Source of the DNA: Flagellimonas aquimarina | GTDB lineage: Bacteria > Bacteroidota > Bacteroidia > Flavobacteriales > Flavobacteriaceae | Assembly (NCBI RefSeq): GCF_003149745.1 | Contig: NZ_QGEG01000001.1 | Location: 186,001 to 250,000 of the forward strand | Length of the DNA stretch: 64,000 nucleotides | Direction: 5' to 3' | Shown: one piece after another, positions 8,876-17,809 of the stretch | Numbering within the stretch: position 1 is the stretch's first letter | Layout: each line of letters begins with the position of its first letter | Program-made: the position numbers and the translations under genes | The notes under the pieces: generated by a model | What the model was told of the DNA's origin: nothing | Database searches by the model: none | The model's input: the letters and a program-made list of their open reading frames with translations, nothing else

Positions 8876-10831
8876 TTATCTCACATACCAATCTAAATCC
8901 TGTGTTCCTCCAGAATTGGCCCAATTGACAAACTTTGGATATTCAATATTTATTGGAACCATTTCCTGTGGGGGAACAAAATCATCAAAAATGTTCAGAG
9001 CCCACGGTAGATTTGTACTGGTTTTATAATATCTATTTTCAGATGGGTTACTATCGTCACTTGAGGTCCCCAAAAAACCAGCTTTGCTTGTTGGCTCAAA
9101 ATCGGGAAGATGAACCTCCTTTGCTCTATCTCCATTGGAAATCAGGAAAGGATTAAATGGAACAGACCCTAGCTGCTCATAGCTTACAGGTGTATTAAAA
9201 TCGATGACCAATTGAATGGTATCACCTTCCATTTCTATAACATTACCTGCAACAAATACAACAGTTTCATTGGTCGTAGTGCCCGATTCTGTTCCATTTG
9301 CATTTAGGCTTATAAAATCTGCATTGATAATCTGTCCCTGAACACTTTCAATTGTAGAGGGGTCGATTGGAAAAGACAATCCAAAACCATTTTGAAAAGC
9401 TCCACCAATATTATCGATAATGAAAGTTCCTTCGATACTTGTTACCTGATTTGATGCATTGGTAATAAGGTTGTAACTGTAGGAAACAACAAGATCATTA
9501 AAATCATAATCCCCTTGGCTTGGCCACAAATCTTCATAAGCCAAGACGCCTGAAAGGTTTTCACTTGGCGAAAAATTATTGAAGGCTTTATTAACGTCAA
9601 AAGGAAAATCGTCCAATTCATCATTTACTCCATCCCCATCTTCATCATTGGCAGGGATTAAAGCAACTACATTGGTCAATTCTATTGACTCAACTGGGTT
9701 AGCACGAGCATAAAAAACCGCATCATTAAAATCTTCATCTGAATTTTGATCTCTTCTTAAATCCTCAAAGGCTAAAAAATTGATTTCGCGAGTGGTATCA
9801 TAAAGTTGTACAACATGCGTATTCAAACTAGAGGACTCTGGATTAAAGCTAGGTTCTGAATAAAAAATATTGATACCATCTCCTACTCCAGATCCATTCC
9901 ATCCATTGGACACAACAAACCAAGATATTACCGTATTTGGCTGAAAACGACCTAAAAGAACGCGATCTCCTGGCACCAATCCCCCTGATGACCCCACCAT
10001 GGAAACATTTGGGAAAATTATATTGTGTGCCGCAATATCATCAACAGTTGCAGGAGCACTTCCAATGGGATAGGAATAATATCCCAAAGCATTTCTATAC
10101 CCTGCACCCTCAGAAACAAAAGTGACCCAAACATCCGCTAAATCTGTAAGTACCATACTGGTCTCACTACTATTTGATAAAAACTGCGGGTTAGCGTTTG
10201 GTACTCGACTACGTTCGGGAAGTGATGCATTTATATCATCCAACAGGTTCTGTTGTATTACATCAGGTAATTCCATTTCATTAGGAACTCCTTGACCGTT
10301 AAACCCTCCTAAATAGGTATAAGGAACTTTTCCATTAAGTTGGGTTGCTACTTTCTTGGGCCGTAACAAAATATTTTCTTTGCTAGAGGCAGAACGAACA
10401 TACAATGGCCTATAATCGTAAGAAACAGCACCATTTTGCACTGCCAGTCTAATATCCTTGGTTAGTCCTAAATAATTAGATATTAATAGCACACTGTCTA
10501 CTTGTACTTGTAAAAGAAATTTTTCTTCAAAATGTCCATTGGGATCAAAAGTGGCTCGCCCAAAAGAAACACTGTCCTGCGTTCCCGTTTTGCTATAAAG
10601 TGAAAAAACCGCCTTGCTCAAGAAATCAGGAACATCCAAGGTAATCCTAACTTCTTTGTTTGTAGCGTAATTAAAATTTGCTGAAACATTAAAATCCCCT
10701 AAAGGATTGTCATCATCTTCGTCTATAACAACTGGATCTTCCTTTGGTGGACCCAAGTCGCTTTCGCTTACACAACCAACATAAATACAAATAACAATGA
10801 GAAGTATTGCAATTTTTAAAACTTTGGACAT
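8876..10831 (-). CDS. LruC-domain lipoprotein (DUF4114/DUF4842 type)
   Basis: 651 residues. The N-terminus is a lipoprotein signal (hydrophobic ILLIVICIYVGC, lipobox VGC at about residue 20). A DUF4114-like region at about residues 300-385 holds the ED-rich segment RDQNSDEDFNDAVFYA. Then comes an EF-hand-like calcium motif DEDGDGVNDELDDFP and the LruC signature FNNFSPSENLSGVLAYEDLWP followed by SQGDYDFNDLVVSYSY. Such proteins are surface lipoproteins of Bacteroidetes of unknown function, probably calcium-binding. It is in the EPS locus, but the 213-nt upstream gap carries its own candidate regulatory repeat at 10890-10919, so it may be a separate transcription unit under the same regulator. 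Confidence 0.88.
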   Translation of the reverse strand: MSKVLKIAILLIVICIYVGCVSESDLGPPKEDPVVIDEDDDNPLGDFNVSANFNYATNKEVRITLDVPDFLSKAVFSLYSKTGTQDSVSFGRATFDPNGHFEEKFLLQVQVDSVLLISNYLGLTKDIRLAVQNGAVSYDYRPLYVRSASSKENILLRPKKVATQLNGKVPYTYLGGFNGQGVPNEMELPDVIQQNLLDDINASLPERSRVPNANPQFLSNSSETSMVLTDLADVWVTFVSEGAGYRNALGYYSYPIGSAPATVDDIAAHNIIFPNVSMVGSSGGLVPGDRVLLGRFQPNTVISWFVVSNGWNGSGVGDGINIFYSEPSFNPESSSLNTHVVQLYDTTREINFLAFEDLRRDQNSDEDFNDAVFYARANPVESIELTNVVALIPANDEDGDGVNDELDDFPFDVNKAFNNFSPSENLSGVLAYEDLWPSQGDYDFNDLVVSYSYNLITNASNQVTSIEGTFIIDNIGGAFQNGFGLSFPIDPSTIESVQGQIINADFISLNANGTESGTTTNETVVFVAGNVIEMEGDTIQLVIDFNTPVSYEQLGSVPFNPFLISNGDRAKEVHLPDFEPTSKAGFLGTSSDDSNPSENRYYKTSTNLPWALNIFDDFVPPQEMVPINIEYPKFVNWANSGGTQDLDWYVR

Positions 10832-10889
10832 TACCGTAGGTTTAATATAGTTTGTAAATATTATCCTACATTTTAATAAAGAAAAGTAT

Positions 10890-10919
10890 TTGTTGTAAAG
10901 CTATTGATTCGTGTTGTCA
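10890..10919 (-). promoter_or_regulatory. Candidate LytTR-type direct repeat upstream of the LruC gene
   Basis: On the + strand TTGTTGTAA (10890-10898) and GTGTTGTCA (10911-10919) form an imperfect direct repeat with start-to-start distance 21 bp. This matches the core and period of the exact repeat at 20189-20218 before the EPS operon. It ends 59 bp upstream of the LruC gene start. An AT-rich TAATATTTAC segment lies 26 bp closer to the gene on the minus strand. Binding by the LytTR protein encoded at 21692-22402 is inferred from geometry only. Confidence 0.45.
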
Positions 10920-11044
10920 ATTGGTAACAACCAAGCATCTAGTTATCCCTAAGCGTCTCATAGCATGGATGCTAGAAATAGTCAGTTTACAGTTCCTTTG
11001 ACACAGGCCTTCGTATTTTAATTACTATGGCCTACATTCTAATA

Positions 11045-11758
11045 TTATTCCACGATGAAAAGAAGCTGCTTCTTTTCATCAAGCCTCAGGCCTACTTCAT
11101 TGCCATAAAATTTTACAACATCATCTAAATTAACCATTATGAAATCTTTTGATGCCGTTACAGTCTCTCCGGGCAGAATCTGAGTTGTAATCATAAAGGA
11201 TTTTTTCTCACAGTTTTCCAAGGCCCTAGATTCATTTTCCTTCAGGTTATGTTCCCAATTTATATCATACAAGTTCCCTAATTCCCTATTTGTTAATTGA
11301 ACCATATTTATGTGCATCTGTTCTCCAATTTTTTTGACACTTCCATTTTTAAATGATTTTTTAAGGCAACTCTGTTTTCCAGACTTAACATATCCATCAT
11401 AATTTTGCTGTTCATAATCATGTAGAACATAGTTTCCGCACAAGAGATCTATAATTTCTTTGATGTGGGCCGGGTTGACATAAAACCTATTCTTTTCTTC
11501 AAAAAGATGAACAAATCCAAAAACATTTGGGCTTTCATTTTTAACAATACCATATTTAACTGAGGTGGTTCCCAACTTTGAAAATAGATATGTTTTGTTC
11601 TTCTTTTTCAAAACTAGATTCACCACATGGCTATCTGCATCCCTACATAGATAGAAAAACATTAGCACTGCACTAACAATTGGAACTCCTAGCCAAAACC
11701 ATTTTAATAGGACACCATGCTTTTGCTCCATAACACACCTGTAGATTAGATGCATCAA
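11045..11758 (-). CDS. Hypothetical single-pass membrane protein
   Basis: Up to 237 residues; the internal Met at 11731 would give a 228-residue product starting MEQKHGVLLKWFW. I do not recognise the family. One hydrophobic segment (about VPIVSAVLMFFYLC) sits near the N-terminus, leaving about 200 residues probably outside the cytoplasmic membrane. The body is rich in Lys, Glu and Asn, with several Cys. It lies between the LruC lipoprotein and a glycosyltransferase, in the same direction, with gaps of 213 and 90 nt, so a cell-envelope role in the EPS locus is plausible but unproven. The last codons form a strong inverted repeat (11054-11080). Confidence 0.72.
   Translation of the reverse strand: MMHLIYRCVMEQKHGVLLKWFWLGVPIVSAVLMFFYLCRDADSHVVNLVLKKKNKTYLFSKLGTTSVKYGIVKNESPNVFGFVHLFEEKNRFYVNPAHIKEIIDLLCGNYVLHDYEQQNYDGYVKSGKQSCLKKSFKNGSVKKIGEQMHINMVQLTNRELGNLYDINWEHNLKENESRALENCEKKSFMITTQILPGETVTASKDFIMVNLDDVVKFYGNEVGLRLDEKKQLLFIVE
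11054..11080 (-). repeat. 27-bp inverted repeat inside the 3' end of a gene
   Basis: GATGAAAAGAAGC (11054-11066), one base, then GCTTCTTTTCATC (11068-11080) is a perfect inverted repeat. As RNA it gives a 12-bp stem with a 3-nt loop just before the stop codon of the hypothetical gene at 11045-11758. No T-run follows, so it is not a textbook terminator; it could stabilise the 3' end of the message or attenuate read-through. Confidence 0.6.
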
Positions 11759-11848
11759 AATAGAAATTCCCGTTTTTTTGTACGCAGTTGAATTTATAGA
11801 ACCCCTATTAGACTTTATGCATGCATATTTGCCAGGGTGGGAAGATCG

Positions 11849-12745
11849 TTAATTGGCCATTGCCTTATGTGTTAAATTCCATGAAATAGCACTCCAAAAA
11901 GCTCTTAGATGTTGAAAGTCTCTTTTTACAATAAAAACAAGTGTGTTTTTAGGTATTGATACAAAGCACTGGAACAATAAACTGATAAACAGTTGTAGTG
12001 GCTTAAAATTTCTTCTTGCAAAAAGAATTCTGTTTCTTGAAATATAATAAGTTTTTAAAGGACTGAATTTTCCAGTGGAAACAGATTCTTTATGTAGAAT
12101 ATGTGATTTGGGTTGGTAGAAAATTTTATATCCAGCTCTTTTTACCATTTCCGCCCAGTCATGTTCTTCATAGTACAAGAAATAGATTTCTGTCATCATT
12201 CCAACTTTTTCCACCACACTTATGGGAACCATCATTGCCGCTCCATGAATGGATTGGGTTTCTCCAGCTTTGTCAAAATCCCCATTATCTTTTTTATGGT
12301 ATCCTATGCTGTTGTTGCGTATGGTCCAATGGCTCATAGGTGTATAACCTGCGTATTGTATTAAAGTGGAGTCCCAGTGAAATTTAATCTTAGGACTCAC
12401 CATTCCAATGGTCTCATCCTCTTGCAGTGTTTCTACAAGTGGTTCTATAAAATCGTTGGGGACTATGGTGTCATTGTTTATAAATAACAAATAGTCTCCT
12501 TTGGCCTTTTTAACGCCAAGATTATTACCTCCTGCAAACCCCAGATTTTCCTTGCTTTTTATAAGGGTTACTTCTGGATATTTTTCCTTTATACCATCTG
12601 GATTGTCATTGGGTGAAGCATTATCCACTACAATGACTTCATAGTTTGAATAGGTTAATCCTCTAATGGATTGCAACAAATCCATAGTAACTTCAGATTC
12701 ATTGTAGTTAATGGTTATAATAGATACGAGTGGTTTTTTGGTCAT
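11849..12745 (-). CDS. Glycosyltransferase family 2 (rhamnosyltransferase-like)
   Basis: 298 residues. A GT2 domain with VSIITINYNESEVTMDLL, VIVVDNASPND, GFAGGNNLGVKKAKGDYLLFINNDT (metal-site NND in place of DxD, common in this subgroup) and a YEEHDWAEMVKRAGYK segment, the usual E/D-D-E pair of rhamnosyl- and similar transferases. No strong membrane helices except a moderately hydrophobic stretch near residues 255-275. It follows the polymerase gene by 12 nt in the EPS locus, so it is likely one of the repeat-unit transferases. Donor is not determinable. Confidence 0.88.
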   Translation of the reverse strand: MTKKPLVSIITINYNESEVTMDLLQSIRGLTYSNYEVIVVDNASPNDNPDGIKEKYPEVTLIKSKENLGFAGGNNLGVKKAKGDYLLFINNDTIVPNDFIEPLVETLQEDETIGMVSPKIKFHWDSTLIQYAGYTPMSHWTIRNNSIGYHKKDNGDFDKAGETQSIHGAAMMVPISVVEKVGMMTEIYFLYYEEHDWAEMVKRAGYKIFYQPKSHILHKESVSTGKFSPLKTYYISRNRILFARRNFKPLQLFISLLFQCFVSIPKNTLVFIVKRDFQHLRAFWSAISWNLTHKAMAN

Positions 12746-12757
12746 TTTGTGTATTAT

Positions 12758-14233
12758 TTAGGATGCTACCTCCAATTCTAGGTTTGCTTCTTTTTCCTCC
12801 ATAATTTTCTTGTCCAATTTTGGAGCAATGAACATGAACACCATACCTGCATACATTAATATGCATGTTGGAAATTGTCCAAAAATTCCATTTCCATAGG
12901 AAGCCGCCATTATACCAAACATGCCACATACTAAAGCGGCAATTTGGCCTTTTAGCCAGCCATCCCGTATTTTGTACATGACGTTATAAGCCCCTGTAAT
13001 CAGTGCAAAAAAGAGAATAAATAAATGAAGGTATAGACCCACAATTCCGGTATCCGCCCAAACCGCCACAAACCAACTGTCTGTTGCCGTGTTCGCCAAA
13101 AAGGTATTAGGTGAAAATCGTTTCCCCCAGTTTCCTGTTGAACCAATACCTCCTCCAAATGGTCTAGAAGTTAAATACCCTTTTAATTTTGCTTGATTTT
13201 CAAGTCGCACTTGCAAAGAGGCATCATTGGGATCAAAAGCAGTCCGCATTCTACGTATTTGGTCATTATCATTTCCGATAGTAGTGTATTTGAAAAAAAC
13301 AAAAATGCTTATTCCAGCAAGTACACCCAGCACAATACTTGGAATGTGTTTTCTAATAATTATAAACATCATCCCTCCAGCAGCTGGAACAGCAATTGCC
13401 CCACGAGTACCTGAAATCATCATTCCCAAAAGCCCCGCCAAACAGACAATTGCACAAAAAATCTGAAATTTTCTGTTTTTTGCAAACAGGGCCAACACTC
13501 CAAACACAACCCCTGCATGACCTTGTGCCGCACCAAACTGACCTGCATCTGAATAAAAAGAAAATATTCTAAGTTTTCCAAAGAGGATATGGGTTACATC
13601 TCCTCCAGCATCTAACCATGCTTGTTCAAAAGGGTCTACGCCAAAGATCAATTGCTGCATTCCCTTCATTGTTGCCAAAAGAGATAAAACGCCCCAAATA
13701 ACAAAGAACAATTGAAGGTCTTTTGGTTTGTTAAATAATATAAAAACCAATGGAATGAACAACCACATATATAATGCCAATCCCCTCATGGCATAGAACC
13801 ATGCCGCAATGCTAACTGCTTCGGGGTTTACTATTTGAAATATTGCATAGCCAAACCAAACAGATGCCAAAATAGTAAGTTGAGAACTTGCCCTATTCCA
13901 TGGCACTTTTATTCTAAAGGCCTTAAAAAATAGTGCCAAGTACATTAACACCATTAAACCATCCATTAGTAATCCCCATGTCATAGGAATATATCTACCA
14001 ATACCCAATACAAAAAAATTGAAGATAAGCACTGTTATCACCCCAATTCTTGGGTTTACAAAAAGTGCTCCCAAATACACAACAGCAAATGGTATGACCA
14101 TGATTCCAATACCTGCTACCAATCCTTTGGTTGCCGTCAAGTGAGCCGTGGTCAAAACCACCGATAATAACATTAAAATGGGCAGAGGTTTTCTAAGGTA
14201 ATCTGATCCTTGTGTGGTTTCAAATGTATTCAT
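12758..14233 (-). CDS. O-antigen ligase/polymerase family membrane protein (Wzy-like)
   Basis: 491 residues with about ten to twelve hydrophobic segments and a large loop around residues 325-395. The Wzy_C/O-antigen-ligase signature is visible as LLGMMISGTRGAIAVP, followed by a periplasmic loop rich in Arg and Asn (RPFGGGIGSTGNWGKRF). In an EPS locus such proteins polymerise lipid-linked repeat units on the periplasmic face. The start codon overlaps the stop of the flippase gene in a TAATG junction at 14233, pointing to translational coupling with the flippase. Ligase and polymerase cannot be told apart by sequence; the context favours polymerase. Confidence 0.87.
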   Translation of the reverse strand: MNTFETTQGSDYLRKPLPILMLLSVVLTTAHLTATKGLVAGIGIMVIPFAVVYLGALFVNPRIGVITVLIFNFFVLGIGRYIPMTWGLLMDGLMVLMYLALFFKAFRIKVPWNRASSQLTILASVWFGYAIFQIVNPEAVSIAAWFYAMRGLALYMWLFIPLVFILFNKPKDLQLFFVIWGVLSLLATMKGMQQLIFGVDPFEQAWLDAGGDVTHILFGKLRIFSFYSDAGQFGAAQGHAGVVFGVLALFAKNRKFQIFCAIVCLAGLLGMMISGTRGAIAVPAAGGMMFIIIRKHIPSIVLGVLAGISIFVFFKYTTIGNDNDQIRRMRTAFDPNDASLQVRLENQAKLKGYLTSRPFGGGIGSTGNWGKRFSPNTFLANTATDSWFVAVWADTGIVGLYLHLFILFFALITGAYNVMYKIRDGWLKGQIAALVCGMFGIMAASYGNGIFGQFPTCILMYAGMVFMFIAPKLDKKIMEEKEANLELEVAS

Positions 14234-15576
14234 TACCCTAAATGTGTTTTGAGGTTTTTAAGGAATAGTACACTTTCAGACACTATCTGTCCACTTTTAA
14301 TCTGAATCTCTCTCTTTAGGTAATAAAATCCCAGGAATATTCCCATTACAGTAAATAGTACAGTTCCCATTGCAACGGCAACCAAACTTTTAAATACGAA
14401 TACCGCTAAAAGATTTAGAATGATATTTGCGGATGTCATCACCAAAACCTTGTAAAGGTTCAACTTTGGTTTATTAATACTATCCAATAAAACTCCTGTA
14501 AAGCGATCAATAGGCAATAACATGATATAAACCGTAAATACTCTAAAGATCAAGGTCAGTAACGGCAATGAATCCATATACTCAGCTCCCCCCAAGAACA
14601 GCACCATATGCTCTGCAAATACAAAACTTACCAAAGCCACGGGAAAGAACAACATTGTAATGATGCCAACGTAGGAATAAAAAATCTTTTTAACTCCACT
14701 TAAATCTCCTTCAATGGATTTTTTGGACATTCTAGGGTAGGCTGTCATTGCAAAACTGTGCAATGGTATTCCCAAAAGATCTGTAAGTTTCAATGGTATG
14801 GCATACATTGCAATACCTGCCGAACCTAAAAAAGGACTCATTCCAATAATAAAAGTATCTGAGCTTTTCAATAAGCTGGAGCTTATGAGGGTACCCATAG
14901 AATATTTACCAAAATTTACCAGTTCTTTTCTTATGCTTCTCTTAGCATGTTTTACAAAGAAAAGTCCATCCCAATTTTTGATAGAACACCAGATACTGGA
15001 AACCATATTAACCGCAATATTCACCCAAATAATGTCAATCAAACCTAAGTGCAGCCACCATTGGTTTATCACAAGGAATATGCAGAACAATCCAACATTG
15101 GAAAGTCTTACCACCATCATTCGTCTAAAATTTTGCTCTGCCTGAAAAAGCGACATGGCGTTGTTCCAACTTAGATTGGAAAGTGCCAAAAAAGGATAGT
15201 AAAACAAGAATAACCTATATCCATTATTGATTTCAAGATTGTAACTAAGTAAGATTACGTGAGCTCCCCAACATAGAACTGTCAATATTCCCAAAAGATT
15301 TATATTGATTCTAAATGTAGAACCTAGTATGTTTTTTTGTTTTTGGTCATTTGCACCGGACAACAAACGAACAGAAGAGGTTCGAGTGAGTCCAAAACGT
15401 AAAAGGTCTACAAAAGTGGCCAAGGTTATAAATAAGACCCATTCCCCAAAAAGTTCTTTGCTCAATTGTCTTGTCAATAGCATGAAACTTACCAATCCCA
15501 AAAATGCAACACTAACGTTCGCCATTAATGAGGATAGATTTTTTTCTTTGCTGATATTTTTGAGTTGTTCTAACAT
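14233..15576 (-). CDS. Oligosaccharide flippase, Wzx-like (MATE/MVF superfamily)
   Basis: 447 residues with about twelve hydrophobic helices, beginning with a segment (SLMANVSVAFLGLVSFMLLTRQLSKELFGEW) that contains the LTRxLSKExFGEW-type start of polysaccharide-biosynthesis flippases. It would move undecaprenyl-linked repeat units across the inner membrane. It is joined by TAATG overlaps to both neighbours, the co-polymerase upstream (15576) and the polymerase downstream (14233), so the three export/polymerisation steps are translationally coupled. Confidence 0.9.
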   Translation of the reverse strand: MLEQLKNISKEKNLSSLMANVSVAFLGLVSFMLLTRQLSKELFGEWVLFITLATFVDLLRFGLTRTSSVRLLSGANDQKQKNILGSTFRININLLGILTVLCWGAHVILLSYNLEINNGYRLFLFYYPFLALSNLSWNNAMSLFQAEQNFRRMMVVRLSNVGLFCIFLVINQWWLHLGLIDIIWVNIAVNMVSSIWCSIKNWDGLFFVKHAKRSIRKELVNFGKYSMGTLISSSLLKSSDTFIIGMSPFLGSAGIAMYAIPLKLTDLLGIPLHSFAMTAYPRMSKKSIEGDLSGVKKIFYSYVGIITMLFFPVALVSFVFAEHMVLFLGGAEYMDSLPLLTLIFRVFTVYIMLLPIDRFTGVLLDSINKPKLNLYKVLVMTSANIILNLLAVFVFKSLVAVAMGTVLFTVMGIFLGFYYLKREIQIKSGQIVSESVLFLKNLKTHLG

Positions 15577-17807
15577 TAGGCAACTGATTCTTTGGTGAAA
15601 AATCTAAACTGAACTATCTTTTTTACCCAACTTCGAATCAATGATCTTTTCTTGGGTAGGTCGCCCACTACTGTTTCCATTTCCAAAACCTTTACTCCGT
15701 TAAGAATAACAGATGGTTCAGGTCCTGTTGTAGCTTCTTTAAATAAATTCAATGCATTTTTGTCTGCCTCGCCCCAAGCCCTATTGGCTCTGGTCACCAA
15801 AAAGGTATAATCCATGGTTGAAGCCAGTTTTACAGGAAACGGATTTTTTATAATGCTTGGAATTTCTAAAATGATAAAATCAAAAGTGTTGAAATCAGAA
15901 ATTGTATTGCCCGCATCAAACTCTTGAACATTTGAAATTTTATAAAGCTTATCGCTCACTTTGTATTCTATTTTATAATAAAATTCGGTAGTTAACCCAA
16001 GGTCTTGTTCATCATAACTAATGTGAAGCGTTTTATATTCCAGCTCGCATAATTTGGCAATTAAATGTCTACAGATAAAGGTTTTCCCTTCGTTTTCTTG
16101 AGTTGAAAACAACATATTGATCACCGGCTCGTTTTCTTTTTCTTTTTTATACTGATTTAGTATTACGTTTCTTGAAATGGCATTTACTGCCTTATTTTTG
16201 AGGTAATCATAGTCCAATTTTTTGTTCTTATCGCTTATTACAGGGAAAATAGAGGATACCTTTAATTCAATTTTATCTTCCGCTCTTTTTGCCGTATTAA
16301 GGTTTCCGTCCAAAAGCTCAAGGACAAGTATGGTAGCAGCCACTAAAACAAAGCCTACCATACCAGCTACAATAACCAAAAGCATGCGCTTACTTGGTTT
16401 TGGACTTATAGGAAAAAATGGCACTTCGGTCAGTTTTATATTGGATTTTAACTCTACATTTTGTTGACGAAGCTTGGCCAAACCAAGACTATGAAGCAAG
16501 CTTAAATATTCCCGTTCTGCAATATCAATTTTACGTTCCAATCTTTTCATTGTTGCTCCAAGGGGAGAAAACTCTTGATACAACTCTTTAAACTCCACAC
16601 GTTTTTGCTCCATCACCTTTAACTGTGCATTGTAGCCTTCATACTCTATGGTATTTTGCAGCCAGTCTGATAGTACGCTGGTAGATGCAATGCTCTTGGT
16701 ATCATAATCTGTGGTATAGAGTGTATCTATATGAGATGCCAACCTTCTCTCCAATGCATTGATCCTTTCCATTTTTTTCGAAACCTCTTTTCCATCTTTT
16801 TCGCGCTGGACAGAGTCTCTTGCCAACCCAAGAGTTTTCATTGAAACCTCAAAATTCAAGGTTGACAATTCCTTTCTAAGCTCCATAATGCTTTGACTGG
16901 AAATACGTTTTCTTTCATGGGTCTTTAACTTGGATTCCAGCACGGATAAAACAGCTTTGGATGCTTGAAACTTTCTTTGAACCTCAAAATATTTGATTTC
17001 AAATTCCTCTTTTTCAGCAGCTATGTGTTTGGTCTGCTCGTAATAGTTGATGATATTATTTGCTCTATTAAAATCTAAAAGTTCGTCTTCTGCACCTCTT
17101 AAATCCACGGTGGATTTTCCCAACTGCCCTTCAAAATATTTGACTACGGCATCCGATTGGTTTACCTTTATATCTGCGTTCAACTGAACAAAAACCTCGC
17201 ATAAAATCAACAAAGTATTTTGACAAATTGCTGGATCTTCAGACTCAAAATCAATATCAACAAAATCACTGTTAGAAATACGTCTTATACCTACTTTACC
17301 TGAAATTTTTTCTATACTGTAATCCGGGTGGTCCAGATTAATCAGCTTATAGATGTAGTTGGTATGGTCAGATTCTTTTAGGGCAACAAAATTCTCATAG
17401 GTTTTCTCCACATTACCTCTCACCACCAACTTCTTTACCTCTTCTGGAACATCTTCCATGAGGTTTTTATATTTATCTCTGGATATAATTTTAATATCCG
17501 CACTATCCAAAGCCATATGCTGTGTGAACAGCTTTAGGCCAACAATTTCCATGGTGGTTCGTGCTTTTATTAAGTTGAGAAGGTTATCGTAGGCCGTATT
17601 GGTAGCTCTAAAATCAATTTTGGTGTTTTCCAGTTCTATATTGGAGCCTGTGGCGATTCCTGTATAGATTCGAGCTTTTGAATTATACGCTTTTGGTTCA
17701 TCTCTGGTCATAAAAAACACCAAAGAAGCCAGGATTATGGGCATAGCTACCAATAAACCAATGTGTCTGAGTAAAAGACGAACAAAAAAAAGTAGATTAA
17801 ACTTCAT
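15576..17807 (-). CDS. Wzz/Wzc-like polysaccharide co-polymerase with degenerate kinase domain
   Basis: 743 residues. A Wzz-type domain with a first membrane helix at about residues 15-30, a long coiled-coil periplasmic part (about 200-450), a PxxP-type segment FFPISPKPSK and the second helix (about 470-490) is followed by a cytoplasmic domain resembling tyrosine autokinases. In that domain the P-loop reads STQENEGKT (GKT kept, first Gly lost), the Walker A' region is YDEQDLG, and the Walker B region is FIILEIPS with Glu for Asp. No tyrosine-rich C-terminal tail is present; it ends FRFFTKESVA. I infer chain-length control and export coupling, with weak or lost kinase activity. The gene is 2 nt downstream of the TolC-like gene. 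Confidence 0.88.
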   Translation of the reverse strand: MKFNLLFFVRLLLRHIGLLVAMPIILASLVFFMTRDEPKAYNSKARIYTGIATGSNIELENTKIDFRATNTAYDNLLNLIKARTTMEIVGLKLFTQHMALDSADIKIISRDKYKNLMEDVPEEVKKLVVRGNVEKTYENFVALKESDHTNYIYKLINLDHPDYSIEKISGKVGIRRISNSDFVDIDFESEDPAICQNTLLILCEVFVQLNADIKVNQSDAVVKYFEGQLGKSTVDLRGAEDELLDFNRANNIINYYEQTKHIAAEKEEFEIKYFEVQRKFQASKAVLSVLESKLKTHERKRISSQSIMELRKELSTLNFEVSMKTLGLARDSVQREKDGKEVSKKMERINALERRLASHIDTLYTTDYDTKSIASTSVLSDWLQNTIEYEGYNAQLKVMEQKRVEFKELYQEFSPLGATMKRLERKIDIAEREYLSLLHSLGLAKLRQQNVELKSNIKLTEVPFFPISPKPSKRMLLVIVAGMVGFVLVAATILVLELLDGNLNTAKRAEDKIELKVSSIFPVISDKNKKLDYDYLKNKAVNAISRNVILNQYKKEKENEPVINMLFSTQENEGKTFICRHLIAKLCELEYKTLHISYDEQDLGLTTEFYYKIEYKVSDKLYKISNVQEFDAGNTISDFNTFDFIILEIPSIIKNPFPVKLASTMDYTFLVTRANRAWGEADKNALNLFKEATTGPEPSVILNGVKVLEMETVVGDLPKKRSLIRSWVKKIVQFRFFTKESVA

Positions 17808-17809
17808 TA

